A DNA stretch of 64,000 nt, from assembly GCF_003609995.1 (NCBI RefSeq), contig NZ_AP018786.1:1188001-1252000 (forward strand), written 5' to 3'. A program made the position numbers and the translations under genes. Shown here in pieces: positions 44,789 to 54,357 of the stretch; within the stretch, counting starts at the first letter, position 1, and every line of letters begins with the position of its first letter. The notes under the pieces were generated by a model that was not told the origin of the DNA, searched no databases, and saw nothing but the letters and a program-made list of their open reading frames with translations. Source of the DNA: Sutterella megalosphaeroides (lineage in GTDB: Bacteria > Pseudomonadota > Gammaproteobacteria > Burkholderiales > Burkholderiaceae_F).

Positions 44789-45381
44789 CCCCATAACGGA
44801 AGTATCCCCGCGGCGCCTTGTTTCCGCGCTTCCGTATCCCGCCGACGTGCGTCGCCTTTTTCATGCACGTCGAGGAAGACACGATCATACATGAGTCGCG
44901 GCGTTTTGTCGAATCTTTTTCGAAAATTGTCGACAAAACTCGACGAGCCGGAACCCGCGGGCCGAAGGGGACCGCTCGGGCGGGGAGGAGAAAACGTGCG
45001 GGTCCGACCCGGGACACCTGCCCGTGCGTCGCCCCCTGCAACATTTTCTCTGCCCCGGAAAGCGCCTGCGAGCGTCTCGCGTTCTCCGTCAACGCCCGTG
45101 TGTCGGGCCTCAAGGGGCGAGTCCGTCAAGATGCCCGAAATTAGGGAAGGTTGACGGAACCGATCGAGATTCGAGATTGAATTCGCGAAAACCTTAAGGA
45201 AATGGATAAGGGTATAACCCTGAAGCAAAATGTAAAAATAGGTTTACTTCTTCAACAAATCGTGGAAGAATTCGGGCCTCTCCCATTGGGACTACACCCG
45301 TCGGCGATCTCATGCGTCCGAAAACGTGGGCGATTGCTGAAAGTGTGTCCTGATTAACCTTTCAAAGCAGCAGGAAACAAC

Positions 45382-45549
45382 ATGGAGTTCGTAGAGCTTC
45401 TTCTTTTGTGTGTTGCGGTCCTTCTGATGGTCTTCAAGCCCGAGCAGGAAAAGCTCGCCTGGTGGCTGACCGTCGGCGGCTGGGCCGTGGTGGTCTTCAT
45501 GTACGTCGGTCACGTGTCGACGGCCATTCTCGGTCAACTCAATCTCTAA
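45382..45549 (+). CDS. dba: Dba-like small membrane protein
   Basis: 55 residues: MEFVELLLLCVAVLLMVFKP, a short polar stretch, then a second helix WWLTVGGWAVVVFMYVGHV. It starts after AGGAAACAAC and ends 15 bases before the DsbI gene. In Campylobacter jejuni a small hydrophobic protein, Dba, is encoded directly upstream of DsbI and is needed with it; size, hydrophobicity and position match. The sequence similarity itself could not be checked. Easily missed because of its length. Confidence 0.75.
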   Translation: MEFVELLLLCVAVLLMVFKPEQEKLAWWLTVGGWAVVVFMYVGHVSTAILGQLNL

Positions 45550-45564
45550 GGCTAAGGTGACAGC

Positions 45565-47106
45565 ATGACGGACTACTCGCAGCCCGTAAACGAAACGGAC
45601 ATCAAGAAGGCCAAGACCTTCTACGACATCGTCGCCTGGGGCGGTCTTCTGATCGTTCTCCTCCCGGTCGGCATCGCCAACCTCATCCTCGGCTACCTCA
45701 TGGGCGACAGCCCCTGCACGCTCTGCTGGGGTCAGCGTCAGCAGATGGCCTACATCGGCGTCGTCGCTCTCTTCATGGTGCGCTACGGCTTCAAGCCGAA
45801 GTACCTCGCCATGATGCTCGTCATGGCCGCCTGCGGTCTCTACTCCTCCTTCCGCCACCTCGGCAACCACGCCTTCCGCGACGTGGGTCAGGGTTTCGGT
45901 CTCGACATCTTCGGTCTCCATACGCAGTTCTGGGCCGAAGTGGTCTTCTGGTGCGTCGTGATGCTCTTCGGCCTCGCGACCTTCCTCGCCCCGCGCTTTG
46001 ACGCCCTCATCGCCGAAATGCGCGGCAAGCCCTTCCGTCCGCTCACGTCCTTCTACAAGGTCGCGTTCGGCATCGTCGCCTTCATCATCGCCTCGAACAC
46101 CTTCCAGGCGCTCTGGTCGACGGGTCTTCCCCCGAACTGGGGTCAGGGCGATCCGTACCGCTTCTCGTGGGACACGAAGTACGTCAAGTGGTCGGACGCT
46201 TCCTGGGAAGGCATGTGGGCCGGCATCAACTTCCTCGGCCGCCGCGACGTGAAGGATCCGGACTTCGCCTACGCTCCGAACGCGAAGAAGCTCGGTCTTA
46301 CGTTCGAACACGACGCCGAAAAGGGCCCGCTCGCCGTCAACGGCAAGCTTGCCGTGACGAACACCCGTACGATCGAAGGCGTCGACGCCAAGCTCAACAC
46401 GATCGCCAAGATCCGTGGCGAATACGTGGTTGCTTCGAAGTACGACTTCTGGTTCTTGGGCGACGATCTGAAGCCCGCGATCCACGCCGCCATGGACCCC
46501 TGGTTCTCCGCGAACGTGCTCGACATCGTGGGTATGACGGAATTCCGCGACGACGCTATCGTCCTCATGGGTACGAACAAGTCGTTCCTCAAGATCCGCA
46601 AGAACCCCGAAGCCGACGACGTGACGGGTTGGCCCAACTTCACGGCCGGTCGCGATCAGGTTGAAGCGGTGGACGGTTTCGGCCGCGGCCGCATCGGCAC
46701 GGAACGCGCCAAGATGTTCTACGTTCACTCCTCGGCGACCGACGGCAAGTACGTCTATACGGCCACGGTTCCCGACAACAAGGACAAGAAGACGTTCGTG
46801 ATCTCGAAGGCTCTGCAGAAGGACTTCGTTCTCTCGGGCGAATTCACCCCCGAAGCTTCGATGCTCAAGGACGGCCGTACGCTCGGCGAACTCTACGTGA
46901 CCGGCATGGTCTACGAAGACGGCAAGCTCTACGCCGTGTCGAAGAACTACAACGTCCTCGTGACGATCGACCTTGCGAAGGAAGCCGTTGTCGACGTTCA
47001 GGCTCTTCCCGCCGAACTCACCGACATTCGCGGCCTCGTGAAGACGGCCGACGGCTTCGAAGTGCTCGACACGAACCGCATCGTGACGCTCGGCTACGCG
47101 AAGTAA
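45565..47106 (+). CDS. dsbI: DsbI-type disulfide oxidoreductase with large C-terminal periplasmic domain
   Basis: 513 residues. The N-terminal 180 residues are a DsbB-like four-helix membrane domain with the quinone-linked pair CTLC at 51-54 (DSPCTLCWGQRQ). The C-terminal 320 residues are beta-rich with repeated strands (GEYVVASKYDFWFLG, GKYVYTATVPD, GKLYAVSKNY) suggesting a propeller, as in Campylobacter DsbI. DsbB normally has a second Cys pair in its second periplasmic loop; here that loop (HLGNHAFRDVGQGFGLDIF) has none. How it would oxidise a partner is therefore unclear. Preceded by the dba-like gene; no dsbA/dsbL partner is nearby. Confidence 0.85.
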   Translation: MTDYSQPVNETDIKKAKTFYDIVAWGGLLIVLLPVGIANLILGYLMGDSPCTLCWGQRQQMAYIGVVALFMVRYGFKPKYLAMMLVMAACGLYSSFRHLGNHAFRDVGQGFGLDIFGLHTQFWAEVVFWCVVMLFGLATFLAPRFDALIAEMRGKPFRPLTSFYKVAFGIVAFIIASNTFQALWSTGLPPNWGQGDPYRFSWDTKYVKWSDASWEGMWAGINFLGRRDVKDPDFAYAPNAKKLGLTFEHDAEKGPLAVNGKLAVTNTRTIEGVDAKLNTIAKIRGEYVVASKYDFWFLGDDLKPAIHAAMDPWFSANVLDIVGMTEFRDDAIVLMGTNKSFLKIRKNPEADDVTGWPNFTAGRDQVEAVDGFGRGRIGTERAKMFYVHSSATDGKYVYTATVPDNKDKKTFVISKALQKDFVLSGEFTPEASMLKDGRTLGELYVTGMVYEDGKLYAVSKNYNVLVTIDLAKEAVVDVQALPAELTDIRGLVKTADGFEVLDTNRIVTLGYAK

Positions 47107-47189
47107 TCCTTCGCCGCAGAGAGCGTTCGAGGGGGGAAGGGAAAGGCCCGCGCCAGAACCTCCCCCGCCTCGAACACCCGATGCCCCGA

Positions 47190-47227
47190 CCGCAGTCGCT
47201 TCCTTTCGGAAGGGCTGCGGTTTTTTT
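47190..47227 (+). terminator. Terminator of dba-dsbI
   Basis: Stem CCGCAG / CTGCGG with inner TTCC/GGAA, followed by seven T. Confidence 0.85.
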
Positions 47228-47377
47228 CGTTCCGGTCGTTCGGTCGCACCCGTAAATCATCCCGAAAGATCGTCGGGAAAAACCGCGGGGTCGGTACGGG
47301 CGCATGCGGCCTCGCGAACCGCTCCCGCTATACTGAGAGCCGCGATATTTCGAGAAATTTTTCAAAGGATTTCCCCC

Positions 47378-48745
47378 GTGGCTCTTCCCCGATCCGTTCA
47401 GGATGCCGTGCGCTCGCACCGCCTTTTCGACCTCGGCCGACAGGCGCTTTCGTTTGCGGCGCACCGCATGCGCGATACGCAACTCCAGGAAGTCGCCTCC
47501 TCGATGACGCTCGCAACGCTCCTTTCGCTCGTGCCGCTCCTTGCGGTGTCGCTCGCGGTCTTCGCGGCGTTTCCGAGTTTCGAATCGAGCCGCAAGGCGC
47601 TCGAAGAGGCCGTTCTCACAAGCTTTCTGCCGCTCGAATACAGCGAAGTGGTGGTGAAGTATCTGCACGCTTTCAGTCAACAGGCCACGGGGCTCGGGGC
47701 CTTCGGTATCGGGGGCTTGTCGGTGACGGCGCTCCTCTTGATCGACAAATTCTTCGTGACCGTGAACCGCATCTTCAAGGTGCGCACGATGCGCCCGTGG
47801 TCGCAGCGGGCGGTCATCTACTGGGCGCTTCTGACGCTTGCGCCGCTCGCGATCACGTTGTCGCTTACGCTTTCGGGCCAGATGCTCAAGCTCGCCTTCG
47901 GGGAGGATGCGGGCGTTTCGCTCTTTCCGACGTGGGTGCTCGCTCTCTTTCAGATGCTTCTTCAAGGGTTGGGCTACGCGCTTCTCTACAAGCTCGTTCC
48001 CAACTGCCACGTCCCGATGTCCCATGCTCTGACGGGCGGGATGTCGGTTGCGGTCGTGGGGCAGATCGTCAAACAGGGCTTTGAAGTCTACGTGACCGCG
48101 GGAACCCTCTCGACCCTCTACGGCGCGTTCGTCGCATTTCCCGTTTTTTTGCTCTGGCTCTACGTCAACTGGATTCTCGTTTTCTCGGGGGCGGCCGTCA
48201 CGGCCACGATCCCGCTTCTGACTTCCGGTCGTTACGCGGATTCCTACCGTACGGGAAACGACTTTTTGACGGGGGTGGCGCTCCTTCGCGTCATGACGGC
48301 GGAGCGCGCGGCGGGGCGGTCCTCGCTCGGCGTCGAAGAGCTCGCGGACCGGGTCGACTCGTACCCCGAGGCCGTGAGCCGGATCCTTTCGCGCCTTGCG
48401 GACGCGGGCTACGTCGGAGAACTCGCCACGGGCCGCCGGCGCCTGACGCCCGCCTGGGCGCTTTTGGCCGACCCCGAAACGAAGACGCTGCGCGAAGCCT
48501 TCCACGCGCTTTTGGTCGACCCCCACAACACGCTCGTTCGTCCCGAATCGGCGCAGCCCAAAAAGGGCGAAGGGATGCTCTGCGAGTGGTACGACACCTG
48601 GACGCGGGAGCATACGCTCGAAACCCCGTTGTCGGCTCTGCTTGAGGGAGTGAGCCTCGAACGTCGACCCGAAGGCGCAGCCGCCGTCGATTCCTCTTCT
48701 ACCTCCGACGCCCAATCGGCCGACCGCCCGCCGAGCCGCGCATAA
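47378..48745 (+). CDS. YihY/UPF0761 family inner-membrane protein
   Basis: 455 residues, GTG start with AAAGGA upstream. The YihY/BrkB fold (about six membrane helices; opening QEVASSMTLATLLSLVPLLAVSLAVFAAF, later VYVTAGTLSTLYGAFVAFPVFLLWLYVNW) covers about 290 residues. The C-terminal 150 residues include a winged-helix-like segment (GVEELADRVDSYPEAVSRILSRLADAGYVGEL), common in the proteobacterial long form. Earlier called RNase BN in error; the true role is unclear, possibly transport. Confidence 0.88.
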   Translation: MALPRSVQDAVRSHRLFDLGRQALSFAAHRMRDTQLQEVASSMTLATLLSLVPLLAVSLAVFAAFPSFESSRKALEEAVLTSFLPLEYSEVVVKYLHAFSQQATGLGAFGIGGLSVTALLLIDKFFVTVNRIFKVRTMRPWSQRAVIYWALLTLAPLAITLSLTLSGQMLKLAFGEDAGVSLFPTWVLALFQMLLQGLGYALLYKLVPNCHVPMSHALTGGMSVAVVGQIVKQGFEVYVTAGTLSTLYGAFVAFPVFLLWLYVNWILVFSGAAVTATIPLLTSGRYADSYRTGNDFLTGVALLRVMTAERAAGRSSLGVEELADRVDSYPEAVSRILSRLADAGYVGELATGRRRLTPAWALLADPETKTLREAFHALLVDPHNTLVRPESAQPKKGEGMLCEWYDTWTREHTLETPLSALLEGVSLERRPEGAAAVDSSSTSDAQSADRPPSRA

Positions 48746-48970
48746 GCCGCGCGCAAAGCGAAGCCACGCTGTCGAAAGTCTCTCCCGCACGGTAGGCTTC
48801 GCTTAAGAAACGGGTGCTAGAGTGAATCGGTCACGGGGGCCCGACCCAAGGACCCCCGCCCGAGATTTCGTCCGTTCCGTGCGTTCGGTTTGCTTGATGG
48901 CGCCGACCCGTTCGGACCGACCGGCCGAGCGCCCGAACGGACTTCACCACCCGAAAAAAGAGATACACCC

Positions 48971-49723
48971 ATGATTCGCTTTCCGTCGCTTTCCGCGCTC
49001 GGGGCCGCAGCGGCCCTCGCGACGATTCTGGCCGCCCCCGCGGCCTATGCCGGCATCGAAGAGGGCATTCAGGCCGTTCGCAACCAGAAGTTTGACGTCG
49101 CTCAGAAGGAATTCGAGAGCCTCGCCGCGAAGGACGACGCCCGGGCCATGTATTACCTCGGCGAAATGTACTTCAAGGGCTTGGGCCGCAAGGGGCCGGA
49201 ACGCCTGACCGCCGTCTACTGGTGGGAAAAGGGCGCCTACCTCGGGGACGTCGAGTGCCAGCTCGCGCTCGGGAACGTCTTCCGCCAGGGGCTGGGCGTT
49301 CGCGTTCACATGCCGCAGGCCTACCTCTGGGACCTTCAGGCCGCCAAGCAAGGAAGCCCCGTCGGTGAAAAGAACGTGGGCGACTACTACCTCTACGGCA
49401 ACGGCAAGCCCAAGGACGCGCTTGAAGCCGCGAAGTGGTACCGCCGTGCCGCCATGCAGGGCTATCCCGAAGCTCAGGTTGCATTGGCGAACCTTCTCCT
49501 GACGGGCGACGGGATCGAACACGACCGTGCCGCCGCACTCGTCCTCTTCAACGCCGCGGCCGCTCCCGCCGACAAGAACGTGCAGCCCGACCGCAACGCC
49601 GCGGCGGACGCGCGCATTCTGAAGGGGAACCTCTCGCCCGAAGACCTGAAGCGCGCCGAAACGCTCACGCTTGACGCGGTCTACGAAGGCCTCAAGTCGC
49701 TCGAAGATCACCCGACGCCCTGA
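48971..49723 (+). CDS. Secreted Sel1-repeat (TPR-like) protein
   Basis: 250 residues: a signal peptide to AYAG, then tandem Sel1 repeats (ARAMYYLGEMYFKGLG, VECQLALGNVFRQGLG, PVGEKNVGDYYLYGNG, PEAQVALANLLLTGDG). Sel1 repeats are helical scaffolds for protein-protein contacts in the periplasm or envelope. The start at 48971 is chosen at the signal peptide. It stands alone between the YihY gene and a shared terminator, so no partner is suggested. Confidence 0.85.
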   Translation: MIRFPSLSALGAAAALATILAAPAAYAGIEEGIQAVRNQKFDVAQKEFESLAAKDDARAMYYLGEMYFKGLGRKGPERLTAVYWWEKGAYLGDVECQLALGNVFRQGLGVRVHMPQAYLWDLQAAKQGSPVGEKNVGDYYLYGNGKPKDALEAAKWYRRAAMQGYPEAQVALANLLLTGDGIEHDRAAALVLFNAAAAPADKNVQPDRNAAADARILKGNLSPEDLKRAETLTLDAVYEGLKSLEDHPTP

Positions 49724-49773
49724 TGCGTCATTGAGCGTCATGGAGCGGCCCTGAGCCGCTCCTGATCGAAACG

Positions 49774-49810
49774 AAAAAGGCGTCCCTCTTTGCGAAGGAC
49801 GCCTTTTTTC
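49774..49810. terminator. Bidirectional terminator between convergent genes
   Basis: Stem AAAAAGGCGTCC / GGACGCCTTTTTT, loop CTCTTTGCGAA. It serves the Sel1 gene on the + strand and the hybrid kinase on the - strand. Confidence 0.85.
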
Positions 49811-49826
49811 TTTAAGCTCGCGGGCT

Positions 49827-52625
49827 TCAGTTTTCTCGCCTCCCCGTGAATTTCACCACCGCGTCGCGGAGCTTCCCGAAGTCGAGGGGCTTCGCGAGGT
49901 GCCCGTTCATCCCCGCTTCGTAGATCGCGTTGATGTCTTCGAAGTCGACGTTCGCGGTGACGGCGACGATCGGAAGCGAAACCGCATCGGGACGCGTACC
50001 GGCACGCGCGCGGATCGCGGCCGCCGCTTCGAGTCCGTTCATCTCGGGCATGTTGATGTCCATGAGGACGAGATCGATCTCGCCCGGGGTCGAGGCGTCG
50101 AACCGTTCCACCGCCGCGCGGCCGTTCTCGGCCGTTTCGCTTCGGCAGCCGAGCTCGTCGAGAAGTTCCGCGAGCACTTCCTGATTGATGAAGTTGTCTT
50201 CGACGATGAGGCAGAGGGGCTTCGGCTTTTCGCCCGAAGATCCGTCCGTCTTTTCGGTCGCCTTTTCGGTCACCTTTTCATCCGCCTTCACGTCGGACGC
50301 GTCGGTCGGGTTCTTGTCGGCCGGTTCTTTCGTCGCTCCCTTTTCGGGTTCGTTCCCGGACGCGGCTTCGGGCATCACGCTTTCAATCGCGCGCGTCCCC
50401 GCCGCAGTGTCCGCCGCATCGAAGGCGACGGCAGCGGGCGGGAGGTGCGGCGCGGGTACGACCGAACCGCTCGAACCGCCCACCGCGGCCTCGAGCGCCC
50501 GCTTTTCTTCCTGCGTGAGGATCCGAAGCGGCAGCGTCACGATGACGGTCGTTCCTTTGTTGACGACGCTCTCGATCCTCACGTTCCCTTCGAGAATCTG
50601 CAGGAGGGCCTTCACGATCGGCATCCCGAGGCCCGTCCCCTGCACCTCGCGGTTCGCGTAGCGGCGTTCGCGGGCGTAGGGTTCGAAAATCGTCTTGAGG
50701 AACTCGTCGCTCATCCCGATCCCTTCGTCGCGCACGATGAAGCGGAAGACGTCCGCCCCTTCGCGCGGGAGGTGCTCCGCCGTAAAGCGGATGGTGCGCC
50801 CCGGAGGCGTGTACTTGACGGCGTTTGAAAGGAGATTGTTGAGAACGAGTTCGATCCGCACGGGGTCGCTCTCGACCGCAACGTCAAGACCCGAAAAGTC
50901 CGTGAGGAAGCGCTTCTCTTCTTTCTTCGCGGCGACATCGAAGACGTGCGCGATCTTCTCCACAAATGGCGCAAGAAGGAAGGGACGGAGCTCTGCCGTC
51001 TGGTTCCCTTCGCGCGCGGCGGCAAGCTCCAGAAGGTCGTTGACGAGCTTCAGAAGGAGGTTCGCGCCGTGGCGGATGTGCTCGAGCGCGTTTTTCGTCT
51101 TCCCGAGGTTCGCCGCGTCCGTGCCGCGCTCAAGCGCCCGCTCGGCGATCGCGGTCATGTTGCAAATCGCGTTCAAGTGCGTGCGCATCTCGTGCGACAT
51201 CGAATGGAAAAAGAGCTGCTTCGAGCGTTCGCTGCGCCGCGAGGCTTCCAAGGCCGTCTTGAGAAGTTCCGTCTGCGCGGCTTCTCTGCGGTGCTGATCG
51301 GTCGCGTCCGTCATGCGAACGAGCACTTCGTCGGGAAGAAGCGTTTTGTCAAGCAGGAGCGCCAGGTTCATCCACGAACGACCGCCCCGTTGGTCTTCGT
51401 ATTCGAAGGTCCCCCCGAAGGTGTGCGTACCTTCTTCGTAGAGACGCCGCAGACCCGCGAGCGTCATGTGTTTGTCGAATTCCTCAAGGTTCGAGAGCAC
51501 GTAACGATGGAGGTGCGCAAGGAGCAGGGCGTAATTCCCGAATTCGGGGAGCATGCGCCGTACGCGGGCGTTCCCCGAAAGGAGTTCGTAATGGCCCGTT
51601 CGGACGTTCACGGTCGCGACGAGTTCCGACGAGCTGATCATGGCGGTCACGGTATTGGAGACGCGCTTCAGACGCCGGTCGGTTTCGGCAATGCGCACGA
51701 GCCCCCAGAGAACCGCGAGGATGAGCGCGAGGGTCCCGCCGAAAAAGACGGCGTTGAGGGTTTTGAGTTCCCGGTCGAGCTCCGTGGTGGGAACGGCATG
51801 GAGCACCCAACCCCCGACGGGCAGGGGCGACCCGTACACCGAGACGAAGGGCGAATTGGGGCCCGGCGCAATGATCAGATCTTCAAGCTTTTCGCGCGAG
51901 CGAAGGAGCTCCAGCCACTTCGGGACGTAGTCCGCATAGATCTGAAACGACGTGGAGTAGGAGCTGTTTTTGAGGAACGTTTTCCCTTCCGCGTCGGTGA
52001 GGAAGAAACTTCCGCGGGCGCCTTCTTCGGTCGCGACGGACGGGAGCTCGACTTCGGCCGGGTAGAGGTCGAAGACGAACATGAGGTCCTTCGCGCGGTT
52101 GTAGCGCGTCACCGTGATGACGGGGCGGCCCGTTTTGAATTCCTGATAGACGTTCGAGACAATCGGCTCTTCGGTCCGTTTCGCTTGGATGTACCACTCG
52201 CGCGATTCGAGGTTGTAGTCGGACGTGAGCCAGGGCGTCAGTTCCGGAATCGCAATGGCGCGCCCGCCCACCGCCGCACTGACGTTGAGCCCGTTTTTGC
52301 TCCCGAGCATTGTTTCCGCTTGCACGAGAAAGCGTCGGATCCAATCGAGGATCTCCTCGTCCGTGGGCGAGGTGCCCATCAATTTTTCGAGCTGAATGTA
52401 GCCCGCAGCCGCAATCGAGTGAATGACGGCGATGCGGTTCATCTGTTCGCCGCGGTATCCGCGCAGTTCGTAAACGCCGATGTTCTGAAAATCGTCCACG
52501 TACGAGGAGCGCAAGAGCCCGTAAAGGAGTCCGTCCGCAGCGAGGAGGACGACGATGATGAAAATGCGCAGATTGAAGACGGCGTTGAAAACGCGGCCGA
52601 AAAACGTAGGTATGGACTGGTACAT
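49827..52625 (-). CDS. Hybrid sensor histidine kinase with periplasmic Cache-like domain and receiver
   Basis: 932 residues. A membrane helix (IFIIVVLLAADGLLYGLL), a periplasmic dCache-like domain (about 45-285; LESREWYIQAKRTEEPIVSN), a second helix (VFFGGTLALILAVLWGLV), a PAS-like region, then HisKA (FFHSMSHEMRTHLNAI), HATPase (NLLSNAVKYT; DEGIGMS; GTGLGMPIVKALL), a 100-residue Glu/Lys/Ala-rich linker and a receiver (phospho-Asp in LVLMDINMPEMNG). The H-box reads RTHLNA where RTPLNA is usual. It has no DNA-binding output, so it needs a separate partner. It lies 320 bases downstream of the pilus operon and could control surface behaviour. Confidence 0.9.
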   Translation of the reverse strand: MYQSIPTFFGRVFNAVFNLRIFIIVVLLAADGLLYGLLRSSYVDDFQNIGVYELRGYRGEQMNRIAVIHSIAAAGYIQLEKLMGTSPTDEEILDWIRRFLVQAETMLGSKNGLNVSAAVGGRAIAIPELTPWLTSDYNLESREWYIQAKRTEEPIVSNVYQEFKTGRPVITVTRYNRAKDLMFVFDLYPAEVELPSVATEEGARGSFFLTDAEGKTFLKNSSYSTSFQIYADYVPKWLELLRSREKLEDLIIAPGPNSPFVSVYGSPLPVGGWVLHAVPTTELDRELKTLNAVFFGGTLALILAVLWGLVRIAETDRRLKRVSNTVTAMISSSELVATVNVRTGHYELLSGNARVRRMLPEFGNYALLLAHLHRYVLSNLEEFDKHMTLAGLRRLYEEGTHTFGGTFEYEDQRGGRSWMNLALLLDKTLLPDEVLVRMTDATDQHRREAAQTELLKTALEASRRSERSKQLFFHSMSHEMRTHLNAICNMTAIAERALERGTDAANLGKTKNALEHIRHGANLLLKLVNDLLELAAAREGNQTAELRPFLLAPFVEKIAHVFDVAAKKEEKRFLTDFSGLDVAVESDPVRIELVLNNLLSNAVKYTPPGRTIRFTAEHLPREGADVFRFIVRDEGIGMSDEFLKTIFEPYARERRYANREVQGTGLGMPIVKALLQILEGNVRIESVVNKGTTVIVTLPLRILTQEEKRALEAAVGGSSGSVVPAPHLPPAAVAFDAADTAAGTRAIESVMPEAASGNEPEKGATKEPADKNPTDASDVKADEKVTEKATEKTDGSSGEKPKPLCLIVEDNFINQEVLAELLDELGCRSETAENGRAAVERFDASTPGEIDLVLMDINMPEMNGLEAAAAIRARAGTRPDAVSLPIVAVTANVDFEDINAIYEAGMNGHLAKPLDFGKLRDAVVKFTGRREN

Positions 52626-52945
52626 CGATAAGGAGGGCGAAGCGTCGGACGAGACGGATGTCGCGGCGAAACGGGCTCCGTGTACGAAAAAAGCGGTGAT
52701 CGGGTCGAAAAAAGTACGGGTTTGGCGTCAATCCGCGGTACGTGCCGAAAAGGGCGCGGCATGAAGCGGATTGTAAGTCGCATTTTGGTAAACCGTAGAG
52801 GGGTATCTCGCGAAATAGAAGTCTTTTAGTGGTAATTGCCGATAAAAGAGGGCGTTTTAACGGAAATTCAAGGAAGAGAAGAAGGTTTTATCCCTCCTCT
52901 CCTCCTCTTTCGATCGGCCCTTCGGTTGGTTTCGCGTTTCCTTCG
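52626..52945. other. Intergenic region between pilus operon and hybrid kinase
   Basis: 320 bases, no gene or clear hairpin terminator. It holds a pyrimidine-rich stretch at about 52890-52915 and AT-rich sequence at 52790-52860 that could be the kinase promoter. Confidence 0.4.
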
Positions 52946-54316
52946 TCAGACAAACGAAATCATGTCCCACATCGGCATGAAGATCGCCAACGCGAAGAAG
53001 AGAATCACGACCCCGAGGCAGAGAATGAGCATCGGCCCCAAGCTGTCGGTCATCTTCTCGACGGCGACGTTCACTTCGTCGTCGTAGTGTTCGGCCAATT
53101 CTTCGAGCATCGTGTCGAGGCGACTTGCCTGTTCGCCGATCGTGCAAAGGCTCACCGCCAGGGGGCTCATCGAGCGCACCTCGCCGATCGCCTTCGCGAT
53201 CGATTCGCCCTCGCGGATCTTGACCTTCACCTCTTCGAATTCGGCCGCGAAAAACGCGTTGTCGACGGTCGACTTCAAAATATCCATGCTCTCCAGAATC
53301 GAGACGCCGCTCTTCAAAAGAATGCTGAAGAGCGCCGCAAAGCGGGCGATGACGGACTTCTGAACAACCGGCCCCACAATCGGCAGCTTCAAAAGAAGCC
53401 CGTCGATCGTGCGGCGGCCGGCCGAGGACTGCGCCCAACGCCGGAGCACGACGAAGGCGACCGCCAAAACCGCGAGGACGAGCACGCCCCATTCGGAGAG
53501 CACGTGGTGCATGCCGATCGCAACCTGCGTCGCCCACGGGAGCTCGCGCCCCGACTGCGAATAGACGGCCGCGAACTGCGGAACGACGAAGTTGAGAAGC
53601 ACGACGAAGGCGCCCACCATGGCGCCCGCCACCATCTTCGGGTAGCGAACGGCCGAGGCCGTCTTCTGACGGATCTTCTCTTCGTGGGCGAGAAGCTTCA
53701 CGAGGCGCTCCAACACCACGCCCATCGAGCCGCTTTGCTCCCCCGCTTCGATCATCGAGGCATACAAGGGCGGAAAAATCTTCGGGTGCGCGCGAAACGC
53801 GGTCGTCAGGCTCTGCCCTTCGACGATGCGGGCGCGAATGTCTTCGACGGCGGCGCAGAGGTGCTTCTCGGGCGTCTGGTCGCGCAGAATCCGAAAGACG
53901 TCTCCGAGCGGGATCCCCGCCATGAAGAGCGTGCGAAACTGCTTCGTAAAGAGAATGAGCGACTTCGTGTTGACGGGGGTGACGCCGAGGAGCCCTTCGA
54001 GCTTCTCAACGAGCGTTCCCGAGGCGGCCTTCGCGTCCCCGGTCGAAGTCGAACCCGAAGCCGGAGCAGGAGCAGGGCTCGGGGGCACCCCGGGCTTGGC
54101 GGGTTTCGCGGAGCCGCTTTCCCCGTCGAAACCGAAGAGTTCCGCGAGCCCCGACAGGGCCGAAGCGCTCTCCGGGCGGTTAGCCGTGACGGTAAGCGCC
54201 GCGAGCCCGCGCGCAAAGAGCGCCGAGCGAACGGCCTGTTCGTTCTCGGCCGTCATGACCCCCGTCGTTTTCTGCCCTTCGGCATTGAGGGCGACGTACG
54301 TGTAGTCCCTTGCCAT
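52946..54316 (-). CDS. Type IV pilus/type II secretion inner-membrane platform protein (PilC/GspF/MshG)
   Basis: 456 residues. Two GspF domains (LILFTKQFRTLFMAGIPLGD; later VIARFAALFSILLKSGVSI), each followed by membrane helices. The N-terminal 130 residues include a small fold and a Ser/Pro/Ala-rich linker. It anchors the assembly ATPase and extends or retracts the pilus. Last gene of the nine-gene operon, 41 bases after the ATPase stop. Confidence 0.9.
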   Translation of the reverse strand: MARDYTYVALNAEGQKTTGVMTAENEQAVRSALFARGLAALTVTANRPESASALSGLAELFGFDGESGSAKPAKPGVPPSPAPAPASGSTSTGDAKAASGTLVEKLEGLLGVTPVNTKSLILFTKQFRTLFMAGIPLGDVFRILRDQTPEKHLCAAVEDIRARIVEGQSLTTAFRAHPKIFPPLYASMIEAGEQSGSMGVVLERLVKLLAHEEKIRQKTASAVRYPKMVAGAMVGAFVVLLNFVVPQFAAVYSQSGRELPWATQVAIGMHHVLSEWGVLVLAVLAVAFVVLRRWAQSSAGRRTIDGLLLKLPIVGPVVQKSVIARFAALFSILLKSGVSILESMDILKSTVDNAFFAAEFEEVKVKIREGESIAKAIGEVRSMSPLAVSLCTIGEQASRLDTMLEELAEHYDDEVNVAVEKMTDSLGPMLILCLGVVILFFALAIFMPMWDMISFV

Positions 54317-54357
54317 GGTGGTTTATCGAAAAGTTTTCCCAGTCATCGGTTCCGGCT

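Larger units (their letters stand above)
44652..45381. other. Long intergenic region without a recognised gene
   Basis: 730 bases. The left end holds two terminators (44684 and 44755). The rest has open frames on both strands but none with a signal, domain or convincing start. An AT-richer stretch at about 45180-45260 probably contains the dba-dsbI promoter. No riboswitch core was found by eye. Confidence 0.5.

Noticed and set aside
44620-45228. Possible 202-codon minus-strand gene in the gap before dba
   Set aside because: Spans two terminator hairpins, is Arg/Ser/Pro-rich and has no recognisable start signal or domain.
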